A stretch of DNA of 64,000 nt from Pleomorphomonas carboxyditropha (lineage in GTDB: Bacteria; Pseudomonadota; Alphaproteobacteria; Rhizobiales; Pleomorphomonadaceae): contig NZ_NQVN01000013.1 of assembly GCF_002770725.1 (NCBI RefSeq), positions 62,001 to 126,000 of the forward strand, in the 5' to 3' direction. The notes beneath the pieces were generated by a model. That model was given only the letters and a program-made list of their open reading frames with translations, searched no databases and had not been told where the DNA came from. Position 1 is the first letter of the stretch; each line of letters starts with the position of its first letter. Shown piece by piece: positions 26,081 to 34,462 of this stretch. The position numbers and the translations under genes were made by a program.

Positions 26081-27196
26081 TCAGGGAACCAGCATGATCT
26101 TGAGGGACTTGTCGCCCTTCTTCATCATCTTGAAGCCCTCGTCATAGTCCTTGAGCGGCAGCGTGTGGGTCACCACGCCCTCGGTCGGCAGACGGCCATC
26201 GGCGATGGCGTCGATGACGAAGGGATAGACGTAGGGGCTGAGATGGGCGCCGAGCACATCGAGCTCCTTGCGGTCGGAGATGATCGACCAGTCGCAAGTG
26301 ACGTCGTGGCTGAACACGCTGAACTCGACGAAGCGGCCGAGCTTGCGGATCATCTTCAGGCCCTGCAGCACGCTGGACGGATGGCCGGTGGCCTCGATGT
26401 AGACGTCGCAGCCATAGCCGTCGGTCAGGTCCTTGACGATCTTGTCGACGTCCTCCTTGAACGGGTTGAGGACCATGTCGGCGCCGAACTTCCTGGCGAG
26501 CTCGAGACGGTCTTCCTTGCCGTCGAGGACGATCAGCTTCTTGGGATTCCTCAGCCTTAGGGCGCCGACCATGCCGAGGCCGAGCGTGCCGGCGCCGGAC
26601 AGCACCACCACGTCGTCGAACTGGACGTTGCCGCGGTTGACCGCGTGCGCCGAGCAGGCATAGGGCTCGACGAGAATCGCCTTCTCGAGCGGCAGGTCGT
26701 TGGGAACCTTATGGGTGCGCGATTCCTTGGGGAAGCGCATGTAGGCGGCCATGGCGCCGTTGACGTTGGTCTGGAAGCCGTAGACGTCGTGCCTCTCGCA
26801 CATCCAATATTCGCCGCGCTGGCAGAAGCGGCAATGGCCGCACGGCACGATCTGCTCCGAGATCAGCCGCTCGCCGAGCTTGTACTTGCCCTCGGCGGCG
26901 ACGTTCTCGCCGAGCTCGACGGCGATGCCGACGAATTCGTGGCCGGGGATCATCGGCGCCTTGATGTAGGCCGGCTGGTCCTTGTCGCCCCAGAAGGACG
27001 GCGCGCCGTCATAGCTCTTGATGTCGCCGGCGCAGATGCCGCAGCCCTCGACCTTGATGATGATCTCGTCCGGACCGGCGCGCGGCACGTCGACCTGGGC
27101 GAAGCGAAAATCGCCGGGGGCGTAGGCGACGACGGCGTCCATCTTGGCCGGCAGCTCGCCGAGCGACACCGACTTGGGTTGTTTCACGAAATTCAT
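26081..27196 (-). CDS. Zinc-dependent alcohol dehydrogenase, erythritol/L-threitol dehydrogenase-like
   Basis: This 371-residue medium-chain dehydrogenase has catalytic zinc ligands in GCGICAGDIK and PGHEFVG. The structural zinc loop CGHCRFCQRGEYWMC is complete (four Cys), and the NAD motif is VVLSGAGTLGLGM. The opening MNFVKQPKSVSLGELPAKMD and the pattern YDGAPSFWGDKDQPAYIKAP match, from recall, the EltD erythritol/L-threitol dehydrogenases first characterised in Mycobacterium smegmatis. The ATG is chosen for its AGGGAGG ribosome site; the frame extends further upstream without one. It is the third gene after dhaK and dhaL. Oxidation of erythritol or threitol to erythrulose is the proposed reaction. 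Confidence 0.78.
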   Translation of the reverse strand: MNFVKQPKSVSLGELPAKMDAVVAYAPGDFRFAQVDVPRAGPDEIIIKVEGCGICAGDIKSYDGAPSFWGDKDQPAYIKAPMIPGHEFVGIAVELGENVAAEGKYKLGERLISEQIVPCGHCRFCQRGEYWMCERHDVYGFQTNVNGAMAAYMRFPKESRTHKVPNDLPLEKAILVEPYACSAHAVNRGNVQFDDVVVLSGAGTLGLGMVGALRLRNPKKLIVLDGKEDRLELARKFGADMVLNPFKEDVDKIVKDLTDGYGCDVYIEATGHPSSVLQGLKMIRKLGRFVEFSVFSHDVTCDWSIISDRKELDVLGAHLSPYVYPFVIDAIADGRLPTEGVVTHTLPLKDYDEGFKMMKKGDKSLKIMLVP

Positions 27197-27322
27197 GTCT
27201 TCCTCCCTGAGGGTTCGGCGGCACGGCCTCCCGGCCGAAAACGCCCGCCAGCTTTTGGTGCAATCGTCAGCCCCTGACCGTGACGGGTCGCTCACGGCCG
27301 TCCTCCTGAAAGGGGCCTCCGG

Positions 27323-27979
27323 TCAGTCGATCTTCGAGGCGACGCTGGCGGCAAGCGTCTCCAGAATGACGCAGCAGGACGCCGAGCCGGCGTCCATGAC
27401 GCCGCGCGACCGCTCGCCGAGACGGCTCGCCCGCCCCACTTTGGCGATCATCGCAACGGTGGAATCGCGCCCCTTGCGCGCAGCCTCCGTCATGTCGTCG
27501 AGGGCGACCCGATAGGGCTTGCCGGCCGCGGTGGCCGCCTCGAAGGCTTCGACCGCCGGCACCAGGGTGTCGAGCAGCGTCTTGTCGCCCGGCTTGGCGC
27601 CGCCGATGTCGAGCACGCCGTCGAGGCCGGCGCGGATCATCCGGCCGAAGGCGGCGGCGTCGAGCTCGGCGGCGCCGTCGAGGGAATCGGCCATCTCGTT
27701 GAAGAAGGTGCCGTAGAGCGGCCCCATCGAACCGCCGATGCCGGCCATCAGCGTGTTGCCGAGGATGCCGAGGCTCTCCTTCAGGCCGGGCGTCGGCGAG
27801 CCGAGCGCCTGGGCGCACAGGTTGAAGCCCTTGGCCATGTTGATGCCGTGGTCGCCGTCGCCGATGGCGCCGTCGATGTCGCTGAGGTGGTCGCGCTCGG
27901 CAACGATCGCCTTGACCAGATCGGTCACCAGGAAGCCGGCCGCGCTGACGGGAAGGGTCATGACAAGCTCCCCGCTCAT
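27323..27979 (-). CDS. dhaL: Dihydroxyacetone kinase-type subunit DhaL
   Basis: This 218-residue protein binds the nucleotide for a DhaK/DhaL kinase. It has the magnesium and ADP-binding pattern IDGAIGDGDHGINMAKGF near residue 40, LMAGIGGSMGPLYG, GAKPGDKTLLDTL and a C-terminal DAGSAS loop. Its ATG overlaps the dhaK stop by four bases (ATGA), so the subunits are made in equal amounts. No PTS phosphotransfer subunit (DhaM) is visible, so ATP is the likely donor, or DhaM lies elsewhere. In C4 polyol pathways related kinases phosphorylate erythrulose. Which ketose is used here cannot be read from sequence. Confidence 0.88.
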   Translation of the reverse strand: MSGELVMTLPVSAAGFLVTDLVKAIVAERDHLSDIDGAIGDGDHGINMAKGFNLCAQALGSPTPGLKESLGILGNTLMAGIGGSMGPLYGTFFNEMADSLDGAAELDAAAFGRMIRAGLDGVLDIGGAKPGDKTLLDTLVPAVEAFEAATAAGKPYRVALDDMTEAARKGRDSTVAMIAKVGRASRLGERSRGVMDAGSASCCVILETLAASVASKID

Positions 27980-28971
27980 TTCACGAGACCGATCGAACGG
28001 GCCGGCCGGGCGAGCAGCCGGTCGAGCTCGTCGTCGAGGCGCATGACGGTGAGGGTGGCCCCCATCATCTCGAGGGAGGTGAAGTAGTTGCCGACGAAGT
28101 TATGCTTGATGGCGATCTTCTTCTGCCCGAGCACCTCGGCGATCCGATTGTAGAGAATATAGAGCTCCATGATCGGCGTGGCGCCGAGGCCGGACAGCAG
28201 GACCGCCACCTTGTCGCCGGCGGCGAACGGCAGATCGGGCAGCACGTAGTCCAGCATCATGTCGGCCATCTCGGCCGCCGGCTTGGTCTTCATCACCGAC
28301 ACGCCGGGCTCGCCGTGATGGCCGATGCCGACCTCCATCTCCCCGTCCTTGATCTGGAAGTTGGGATGCCCGACGGCGACGATCGTGCAGGGGCTGAGGC
28401 CGATGCCGATCGAGCGGGTGTTGTCGATGGCCTTCTGCGCCGCCGCGATCACTTCGTCGAGGCTGCCGCCCTCGGCGGCGCGCGCCGCGCCGACCTTCCA
28501 CATCAGGATCTCGCCGGCGACGCCGCGGCGCTTGGCCAACTCGTCCTTGGGCGCCGAGGCGACGTCGTCGTTGGCCACCACGGTCTTGACGGCGATGCCC
28601 TCCTTGGCGGCCATCTTGACGGCCATCTTCACGTTCATGTTGTCGCCGGCATAGTTGCCGTAGAGGCAGGCGACGCCGGCGCCGCCATTGCTGGCCTTGA
28701 AGGCGTCGAAGAAGGCCTGCGCCGTGGGGGAGGAAAAGATTTCGCCGACGGCCACCGCATCGACCATGTCCTCGCCGACATAGCCGAGAAAGGCCGGCTC
28801 GTGGCCGGAGCCGCCGCCGGTCACCACGCCGACCTTGCCGGCCTTGGGCGCCGACTTGACCTTGATCACGCGCGGGTTCGTCGTCGCCGACACCAGATCG
28901 TCATGCGCCTTGAGATAGCCGCTGACGGCATCCTCGACCATCAGATCAGGGTCATTGAATATTCTATTCAT
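27976..28971 (-). CDS. dhaK: Dihydroxyacetone kinase-type subunit DhaK (possible erythrulose kinase)
   Basis: This 331-residue protein is the ketose-binding subunit. The substrate loop GGGSGHEPAFLGYVG is near residue 55, and the His that covalently holds the ketose is in GIGHHGEPG near residue 218. The start at MNRIFNDPD follows GGTGGAG by about six bases; longer in-frame extension is non-homologous. DhaK proteins phosphorylate dihydroxyacetone, but sister groups (DerK, LerK) act on D- or L-erythrulose. The downstream EltD-like enzyme, the DthD-like SDR and the RpiB-type isomerase favour erythrulose. First gene of the dhaK-dhaL-dehydrogenase operon. Confidence 0.9.
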   Translation of the reverse strand: MNRIFNDPDLMVEDAVSGYLKAHDDLVSATTNPRVIKVKSAPKAGKVGVVTGGGSGHEPAFLGYVGEDMVDAVAVGEIFSSPTAQAFFDAFKASNGGAGVACLYGNYAGDNMNVKMAVKMAAKEGIAVKTVVANDDVASAPKDELAKRRGVAGEILMWKVGAARAAEGGSLDEVIAAAQKAIDNTRSIGIGLSPCTIVAVGHPNFQIKDGEMEVGIGHHGEPGVSVMKTKPAAEMADMMLDYVLPDLPFAAGDKVAVLLSGLGATPIMELYILYNRIAEVLGQKKIAIKHNFVGNYFTSLEMMGATLTVMRLDDELDRLLARPARSIGLVK

Positions 28972-29468
28972 CGGTCGTCTCCACCCTAAGCCAGTTATCG
29001 TTATCCATCCGGCAGTCACCGCCGGACGCACCTTGCCCGTTACTGCCGACGCCATGGACGAAAGCAGTCACTGTCCTTCAAAACTTGGCAAGCCGCTCGC
29101 CGGCACGTCTGCAGACGCGGCCCGGCGACCCAATTCCTTCCCTAGCGCAGTCTTCAATGCTGCGTTGTTTCTTTAGGAAACGCTACGCCCGGCCCGACCG
29201 GATGTCAACACGAATGAGCGTTTGTTCGCGTTCTTACGGGCGAAAATGACATTAGTTATGATACAAATATCCCAAATATCACAGGTGCACGCCTGTTTTG
29301 TGGGTATTTCGGATCATTCCGCCCCTTCGGGCTGAGATCATGCTCAAAGCCGGATAAGGGCGTCTCCCGGTGGATGTGAGCGCTCGATCATCGCCTGGAC
29401 ATTTGCGCATCGGTCATTTCAGCGCTTGCGGCTCTCGATGGAAGTTGCCTTCAAAAATCGAAACTTAA

Positions 29469-29523
29469 ATTTCAAATATTTCAATAATATGTGCGATTCA
29501 TCAAAGACATATATATTTGAAAT
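29469..29523. other. AT-rich inverted repeat
   Basis: ATTTCAAATAT (29469-29479) and its exact reverse complement ATATTTGAAAT (29513-29523) lie 33 bases apart within a 160-base patch that is strongly AT-rich in an otherwise GC-rich window. It could bind a nucleoid protein or mark foreign DNA. No gene is present. Confidence 0.5.
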
Positions 29524-29859
29524 CATCAAATATCCGAATATATTTAAACTGTTCTTGAATTCGATACAACGAAATATCAAAGAACAATCCTGGCGAGGCG
29601 GAGGACAGGGATATCTTATGGCGATATGCGGTGTTTCATCTGGCTCGGCATGGAATTGTCGGTGAAGCCGTACGCGAACAGTCGCTACATAGCCTTGTAA
29701 CGGTTGCGCCATCGGCCAATCAGCGGCGTGCGCGCTCCGATCCTCGCCGGGCCACGGCCTGGAAGGCCCGAACGTCAGGATATGAGAAACAGCGTGCCCG
29801 GGAATTTGCCCTGGGCACCAGTGTGCCGACCTATCCCTTTGTTCTTCATATATAAAGCT

Positions 29860-29991
29860 GTCATCCTCGCGCAGGCGAGGACCTCAGGCAGAACAAAGCT
29901 CCAGCGCAGATATAGCGCTCCAGGACGCAAGGCGCCTGATACGCCCTTCATCACCTTCTCGTCCTGAGGTCCTCGCCTTCGCGAGGATGAC
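29860..29991. repeat. 133-bp interspersed repeat, copy R3 (reverse orientation)
   Basis: Same element as R1 and R2 read on the other strand. It begins GTCATCCTCGCGCAGGCGAG and ends GCGAGGATGAC. The central part differs from R4 at several positions, so it is an older or diverged copy. Confidence 0.8.
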
Positions 29992-30146
29992 AATCTATGG
30001 GAAGCGATGCGCTCGGCGGCGACGGCGTGACAGGGACGTTCCGTAACCGGGCAAATTTCCGGGCAAGCTTGAGAGATAGCGTGTCCGGGGAATTTGCCTC
30101 GGGTCCCAGTGCGCCGGTCTATTCCTTTGTTCCCCAATATAAAGCT

Positions 30147-30278
30147 GTCATCCTCGCGCAGGCGAGGACCTCAGGCAGAACAAAGCTCGACGCCGATATG
30201 GCGCTCCAGCAACGCAAGGCGCCTGATACGCCCCTCATCCCCTTCTCGTCCCGAGGTCCTCGCCTTCGCGAGGATGAC
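30147..30278. repeat. 133-bp interspersed repeat, copy R4 (reverse orientation)
   Basis: It closely matches the reverse complement of R2, including CGACGCCGATATGGCGCTCC. The module between R3 and R4 is the reverse complement of the one between R1 and R2 (CAAGCTTGAGAGATAGCGT shared). Block B is therefore an inverted copy of block A. Confidence 0.85.
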
Positions 30279-30382
30279 AATCTATGGGAAGCGATGCGCT
30301 CAGGATCACGGCGTGATCGGAACGTGCGCGTACCCGGGAATTTGCCCCGGGTACGCACACGACGAACCAGTTCTTTGTTGTC

Positions 30383-30423
30383 GCATCGGGCCGAAAACCG
30401 GAATCCACTTTTCGGTCCGATGC
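30383..30423. repeat. Palindromic repeat 14 bases past the hydrogenase stop codon
   Basis: GCATCGGGCCGAAAA pairs with TTTTCGGTCCGATGC. It is a copy of the element at 2632-2672. Its position suggests use as the transcription terminator of the hydrogenase operon. Confidence 0.65.
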
Positions 30424-30436
30424 CGACGCGACGCCA

Positions 30437-32191
30437 TCAGCGCTTGTATTCCGGCAGCACCTGATAGCCGGTGTGCAGGAGATCGTGGGCCTTGTGGCTG
30501 CCGATGTCGCCGAGGAAGTCGGCGTAGAGCTCCTTGATGTAGGGATTGTGGTGCGAGCAGCGCCACAGGCCCGCCTGGTCTTCCTGATACAGCCCGGCCG
30601 CCCGCTTGGTCCTGAGCTCGTTGGTGGCGCCGTAGGGCTGGCCGCCGCCGCCGACGCAGCCGCCGGCGCAGGCCATCACCTCGATGAAGTGATAGGGCAG
30701 CTCCTCGCCGGCCTCGCGGGCGGTCCGCACCTTTTCGAGCACCTGCTCGACGTTGGCGAGACCGTGCGCCACGGCGACGCGGATCTCCTTGCCGGCGACG
30801 GTGAGCTTGCCTTCCTTGACGCCCTTGAGGCCGCGGGTCATCTCGAAGTCGACGCGCGGCGCGTCCTCGCCGGTGACGTAGTAGTGCGCCGTGCGCAGCG
30901 CCGCTTCCATGACGCCGCCGGTGGCGCCGAAGATGGTGCCGGCGCCGGTATAGGCGCCGAGCATATGGTCCGGCTGCTCCTCGGGGATGCCGACGAAATC
31001 GATGCCGGACTGCTTGATCATGCGGGCGAACTCACGCGTGGTCAGCGACACGTCGACGTCCTGATAGCCCGACGAGCTCATCTCCTTGGAGCGGATGATC
31101 TCGGACTTCTTGGCCGTGCAGGGCATGACCGACACGACGAAGATCCTGGCCGGATCGATGCCCATCTTCTCGGCGTAATAGGTCTTGGACAGGACGCCGA
31201 CCATCTCGTGCGGCGACTTGCAGCTCGAGAAATGGTCGATCATGTCGCCATGGAACTTCTCCATGAAGTCGACCCAGCCCGGACAGCAGCTGGTGATCAG
31301 CGGCAGCGCGCCCGTTCCTTCGAGCAGCCGGCTCTTGAACTCGGCCGCTTCCTCGATGATCGTCAGGTCGGCACCGAAATTGGTGTCGAACACCGCCTTG
31401 AAGCCCATCCGGCGCAGCGAGGCGTAGATCTTGCCGGTCAGGTTGGCGCCCATCGGGAAGCCGAAGGCCTCGCCGACGGCGACGCGGACGGCCGGCGCGA
31501 TCTGCACCACGCAATAGGCATCGGGATCCTGCAGCCTGTTCCAGACGTCGACGGTCTCGTCATACTCGACGATGGCGCCGGTCGGGCAATGGGCCGAGCA
31601 CTGGCCGCAGCGCACGCAGGGCGAATCGGCCAGAGGAATGTCGCCGGCCGCCGCGATGCGCGTCTTGAAGCCGCGGTTGAGGAAACTCAGCGCCCAGACG
31701 TTCTGGTGCTGCTGGCAGACGGTGATGCAGCGGCCGCACAGCACGCATTTGCGCGGATCGAGCACGATGCTGCGGGTGGAGGTGTCGAGCGGCAGGTCGG
31801 GGACGACGCTCGGCAGCTCGGAGCCGGTCATGCCGAAGTCGGCGGCGAGCGCCTGCAATTCGCAGTTCTGGTTGCGGAGGCAGGTCAGGCATTCGTTGGG
31901 GTGCCGCGACAGCGTCAGTTCCAGGACGCCGCGCCGCACTTCGACGATTTCCGGCGTTTCCGTCAGGATGTCCATGCCGTCGTCGATGGGCGTGCAGCAC
32001 GAGCGCAGCATCTTGCCGGTGTTGTTCACCTTGACGATGCAGATGCCGCAGGCGCCGGTCGCCTCGAGATCCGGATGCTTGCAGAGCGTCGGAATCTTCA
32101 CGTGAGCCTTGCGCGCCGCGTCCAGGATGGTGGTTCCCGGAGCAACCTCCACGGGCACGCCGTTAATCGTTGCGTTGATCATGTCTGTCAT
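30437..32191 (-). CDS. hndD: [FeFe]-hydrogenase catalytic subunit (HndD/HydA type)
   Basis: This 584-residue enzyme reduces protons or oxidises hydrogen at an H-cluster. From the N-terminus it has a plant-type [2Fe-2S] domain (CKHPDLEATGACGIC) and a His-Cys cluster site HPNECLTCLRNQNC. Two [4Fe-4S] motifs follow (CVLCGRCITVC, CVRCGQCSAHCP). The three H-cluster signatures are TSCCPGW near residue 304, MPCTAKKSE near 360 and EVMACAGGCVGGGGQP near 510. All match active group A enzymes, so this is not a sensory homologue. Length equals HndD. ATG at 32191 was chosen; ATG at 32182 is possible. Encoded with NuoF- and NuoE-like subunits, it is probably an NAD(P)-linked, possibly electron-bifurcating enzyme. 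No HydE, HydF or HydG maturase gene is in the window. Confidence 0.95.
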   Translation of the reverse strand: MTDMINATINGVPVEVAPGTTILDAARKAHVKIPTLCKHPDLEATGACGICIVKVNNTGKMLRSCCTPIDDGMDILTETPEIVEVRRGVLELTLSRHPNECLTCLRNQNCELQALAADFGMTGSELPSVVPDLPLDTSTRSIVLDPRKCVLCGRCITVCQQHQNVWALSFLNRGFKTRIAAAGDIPLADSPCVRCGQCSAHCPTGAIVEYDETVDVWNRLQDPDAYCVVQIAPAVRVAVGEAFGFPMGANLTGKIYASLRRMGFKAVFDTNFGADLTIIEEAAEFKSRLLEGTGALPLITSCCPGWVDFMEKFHGDMIDHFSSCKSPHEMVGVLSKTYYAEKMGIDPARIFVVSVMPCTAKKSEIIRSKEMSSSGYQDVDVSLTTREFARMIKQSGIDFVGIPEEQPDHMLGAYTGAGTIFGATGGVMEAALRTAHYYVTGEDAPRVDFEMTRGLKGVKEGKLTVAGKEIRVAVAHGLANVEQVLEKVRTAREAGEELPYHFIEVMACAGGCVGGGGQPYGATNELRTKRAAGLYQEDQAGLWRCSHHNPYIKELYADFLGDIGSHKAHDLLHTGYQVLPEYKR

Positions 32192-32217
32192 TTCGACCAC
32201 TTCTCGATCTCGGGAAA

Positions 32218-33873
32218 TCAGGCTTCGGCAGCCACGGGCTTCTTCAGGCGCTCGGTGAACTCCGAGCTGAAATGCTTCAGCGCCGACAGCACCGGGTTGG
32301 GAGCCGTCTGTCCGAGCGCGCACAGCGAGCCCTTCTGCATGGCCTGGGCGATCATCCTGATGTTGGCGATGTCCTCTTCGGTGCCGTCGCCGGCCACGAT
32401 CTTGTCGAGAAGATGCAGCATCTGCGTGCCGCCGATGCGGCAGGGCGCGCACTTGCCGCAGGATTCGTCGACGCAGAAGTCGAGATAGAAGCGGGCGAGC
32501 TCGACGACGCTGTCGTGGTCGTCGATGACGATGAGGCCGCCGGACCCCATCATCGAGCCGAGCTGCTGCAGGTGCTCGTAGGAGATCGGCGTGTCGAACT
32601 GGCTTTCCGGGATCATGCCGCCCGACGGACCGCCGGTCTGCACGCCCTTCACCTTGCGGTCCGTGCCGGTGCCGCCGCCGATCGTCTCGACGATCTCGCG
32701 GATGGTGATGCCCATGGGAACCTCGACGAGGCCGTTGTGGGCGATCTTGCCGGTCAGCGCGAACACCTTGGTGCCCTTGGACTTTTCGGTGCCCTTGGCG
32801 GCGAACCACTCGGCGCCCTTCAGCAGGATGCGCGGCACGTTGGCCAGCGTCTCGACGTTGTTGACGCAGCTCGGCTTGTCCCACAGGCCCTTGACCGAGG
32901 GGAACGGCGGACGCGGACGCGGCGTGCCGCGCTTGCCCTCCACCGAGGCGATCAGGGCGGTTTCCTCGCCGCAGACGAAGGCGCCGGCGCCGAGGCGGAC
33001 GTCGAAGTCGAAGCTCCAGCCGGAGTTCAGGATGTTGCGGCCGACGAGGCCGGCCTGGCGCGCCTGGCGGATGGCCTTCTCGATGCGGTCGACGGCCAGC
33101 GGATATTCGGCGCGGATGTAGAACACGCCGTTGGTGGCGTTCATGGCGCGCGCGGCGATCATCATGCCCTCGAGCACCGCATGCGGGTCGCCTTCGAGCA
33201 CCGAGCGGTCCATGAAGGCGCCGGGATCGCCCTCGTCGCCGTTGCAGATGACGTATTTGACGTCGGACTGCATGCGGCGGGCGAAATCCCACTTGAGGCC
33301 CGTCGGGTAGCCGGCGCCGCCGCGGCCGCGCAGGCCGGAGGCCAGCACTTCCTGGCAGATTTCCTCGGCCGACATGCTCAGCGCCTTCCTGAGGCCCTGA
33401 TAGCCGCCGTGCACCAGGTAGTCGGCGAGCTTCTCCGGATCGGCGTGGCCGTTGTTGGAGAGCACGACGCGCTCCTGCATGGCGAAGAAGGCGGCGTGCA
33501 GGTCGACGACGTGGGCGCCGAGCGCGCCGACCGGGTCGTCGAGCTTTTCGCCGCCGGCGATCGGCGCGATCACCTCGTCGACGAGACGCGTCGCGAGGTC
33601 GGGGGTCATCTCGCTGAACAGGATGTCCTCGTGCGCCTTGGAGGTCATGCGCACCAGCGGCCCCTTGCTGCACAGGCCCATGCAGCCCGTGCCGCCGACC
33701 TGAACCTTGCCCTCCAGCCCCTTCGCCGCGAGATCGGCCTTGAGGCGCGCGACGATGTCCGCCGCGCCGGACGACTGGCAGCCCGTGCTCGAGCAGCAGA
33801 CCAGGCGCACTTCCATCGCTTGCTGTTTGGCAAGCTCGGCGGCAGCTTTCACTTCAAGCTCTTCCGGCTTCAT
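32218..33873 (-). CDS. hndC: NADH-binding hydrogenase subunit (NuoF/HndC/HydB-like)
   Basis: This 551-residue flavoprotein connects NAD(P)H with the hydrogenase. An N-terminal thioredoxin-like [2Fe-2S] domain (CCSSTGCQSSG and GTGCMGLCSKGP) precedes the NuoF core with GLRGRGGAGYPTGLKWDF for NADH and ICNGDEGDPGAFMDR for FMN. An SLBB domain and the [4Fe-4S] site SCGKCAPCRIGGTQM...GSLCALG follow. The protein ends soon after, at KKPVAAEA. It therefore lacks the C-terminal two-cluster ferredoxin domain found in Thermotoga HydB and many HndC proteins. It lies 26 bases upstream of the catalytic subunit gene. The missing domain bears on how ferredoxin would bind if the enzyme bifurcates electrons. Confidence 0.93.
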   Translation of the reverse strand: MKPEELEVKAAAELAKQQAMEVRLVCCSSTGCQSSGAADIVARLKADLAAKGLEGKVQVGGTGCMGLCSKGPLVRMTSKAHEDILFSEMTPDLATRLVDEVIAPIAGGEKLDDPVGALGAHVVDLHAAFFAMQERVVLSNNGHADPEKLADYLVHGGYQGLRKALSMSAEEICQEVLASGLRGRGGAGYPTGLKWDFARRMQSDVKYVICNGDEGDPGAFMDRSVLEGDPHAVLEGMMIAARAMNATNGVFYIRAEYPLAVDRIEKAIRQARQAGLVGRNILNSGWSFDFDVRLGAGAFVCGEETALIASVEGKRGTPRPRPPFPSVKGLWDKPSCVNNVETLANVPRILLKGAEWFAAKGTEKSKGTKVFALTGKIAHNGLVEVPMGITIREIVETIGGGTGTDRKVKGVQTGGPSGGMIPESQFDTPISYEHLQQLGSMMGSGGLIVIDDHDSVVELARFYLDFCVDESCGKCAPCRIGGTQMLHLLDKIVAGDGTEEDIANIRMIAQAMQKGSLCALGQTAPNPVLSALKHFSSEFTERLKKPVAAEA

Positions 33874-33916
33874 AACAGTCCTACTTCATGTCTGGAATTG
33901 TTCGGATTTCGGCGGC

Positions 33917-34462
33917 CTATTCGGCGTCGGCGGCCTCGGCGGCAACGTGCATCGGCTGGTCGTGCCCGACCTGCTCGAGCAGCCCGTGGGCGTTGGTGAC
34001 GTCCTGCTTGCCGTAGACCTTGCCGTTGACCGAGGCGAGCGGCGCGAGACCGCAACAGCCGAGGCAGCGCACCCCCTGGAGGTGGTATTCGCCGTCCGGC
34101 GTGCTTTCGCCTTCCTTGATGCCGAGCTCGTCCTCGATGCCGTGCAGCAGCTTCGGCGAGCCCTTGATATGGCAGGCCGTGCCGGTGCACACCGAGATGA
34201 TGTATTTTCCGGGACTTTCCAGCTTGAAGTAATTGTAGAAGGTCAGCACCTCGTAGATGTTGGCCAGCGGAACCCCCATCTCGCGCCCGAGCTTCATGGC
34301 GGATTCGCGCGGCACATAGCCGAGCCGCCCCTGAAGTTCGTGCAGCGCCATGATGAGGCTGCCCCGCTTCCTCTTCCATTTTTGCGCCAGGACGATGATT
34401 TCGTCCTCCGGAGCCTCTTCGACTTCGGATTCGATGTCCTCCACCACGCTGTCTTCACTCAT
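33917..34462 (-). CDS. hndA: NuoE-like [2Fe-2S] hydrogenase subunit (HndA/HydC-like)
   Basis: This 181-residue protein starts with an acidic tail (EDSVVEDIESEVEEAPEDE), longer than usual, then the NuoE core: LIMALHELQGRLGYVPRESA, YNYFKLESPGKY, and the four cluster ligands in VCTGTACHIKGS and CLGCCGLAP. It carries one [2Fe-2S] cluster and forms part of the NADH-oxidising module with the NuoF-like subunit. It is the first gene of the three-gene operon, with 43 bases to the next. Confidence 0.93.
   Translation of the reverse strand: MSEDSVVEDIESEVEEAPEDEIIVLAQKWKRKRGSLIMALHELQGRLGYVPRESAMKLGREMGVPLANIYEVLTFYNYFKLESPGKYIISVCTGTACHIKGSPKLLHGIEDELGIKEGESTPDGEYHLQGVRCLGCCGLAPLASVNGKVYGKQDVTNAHGLLEQVGHDQPMHVAAEAADAE

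Larger units (their letters stand above)
28972..30436. other. Long gene-free region: dhaK promoter, AT-rich patch, repeat block B
   Basis: The first 300 bases hold the dhaK upstream region. On the minus strand TTGACATCCGG (about 29198-29208) matches the -35 end of ABC promoter 1, but no good -10 box follows. An AT-rich patch covers 29440-29600. From about 29780 the repeat units of block B run to 30362, followed by a palindrome at 30383-30423. No gene is supported. Confidence 0.7.

Noticed and set aside
29419-29712. A 97-codon minus-strand frame across the AT-rich patch
   Set aside because: No ribosome site, no domain, and composition follows the AT-rich island.
30437-33673. A 1078-codon frame that seems to extend the hydrogenase upstream
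   Set aside because: The upstream half is out of frame with the NuoF-like gene and encodes low-complexity sequence. Homology begins at MTDMINAT (32191).
32272-33999. A 575-codon plus-strand frame opposite the NuoF-like gene
   Set aside because: No motif; composition typical of antisense GC-rich frames.
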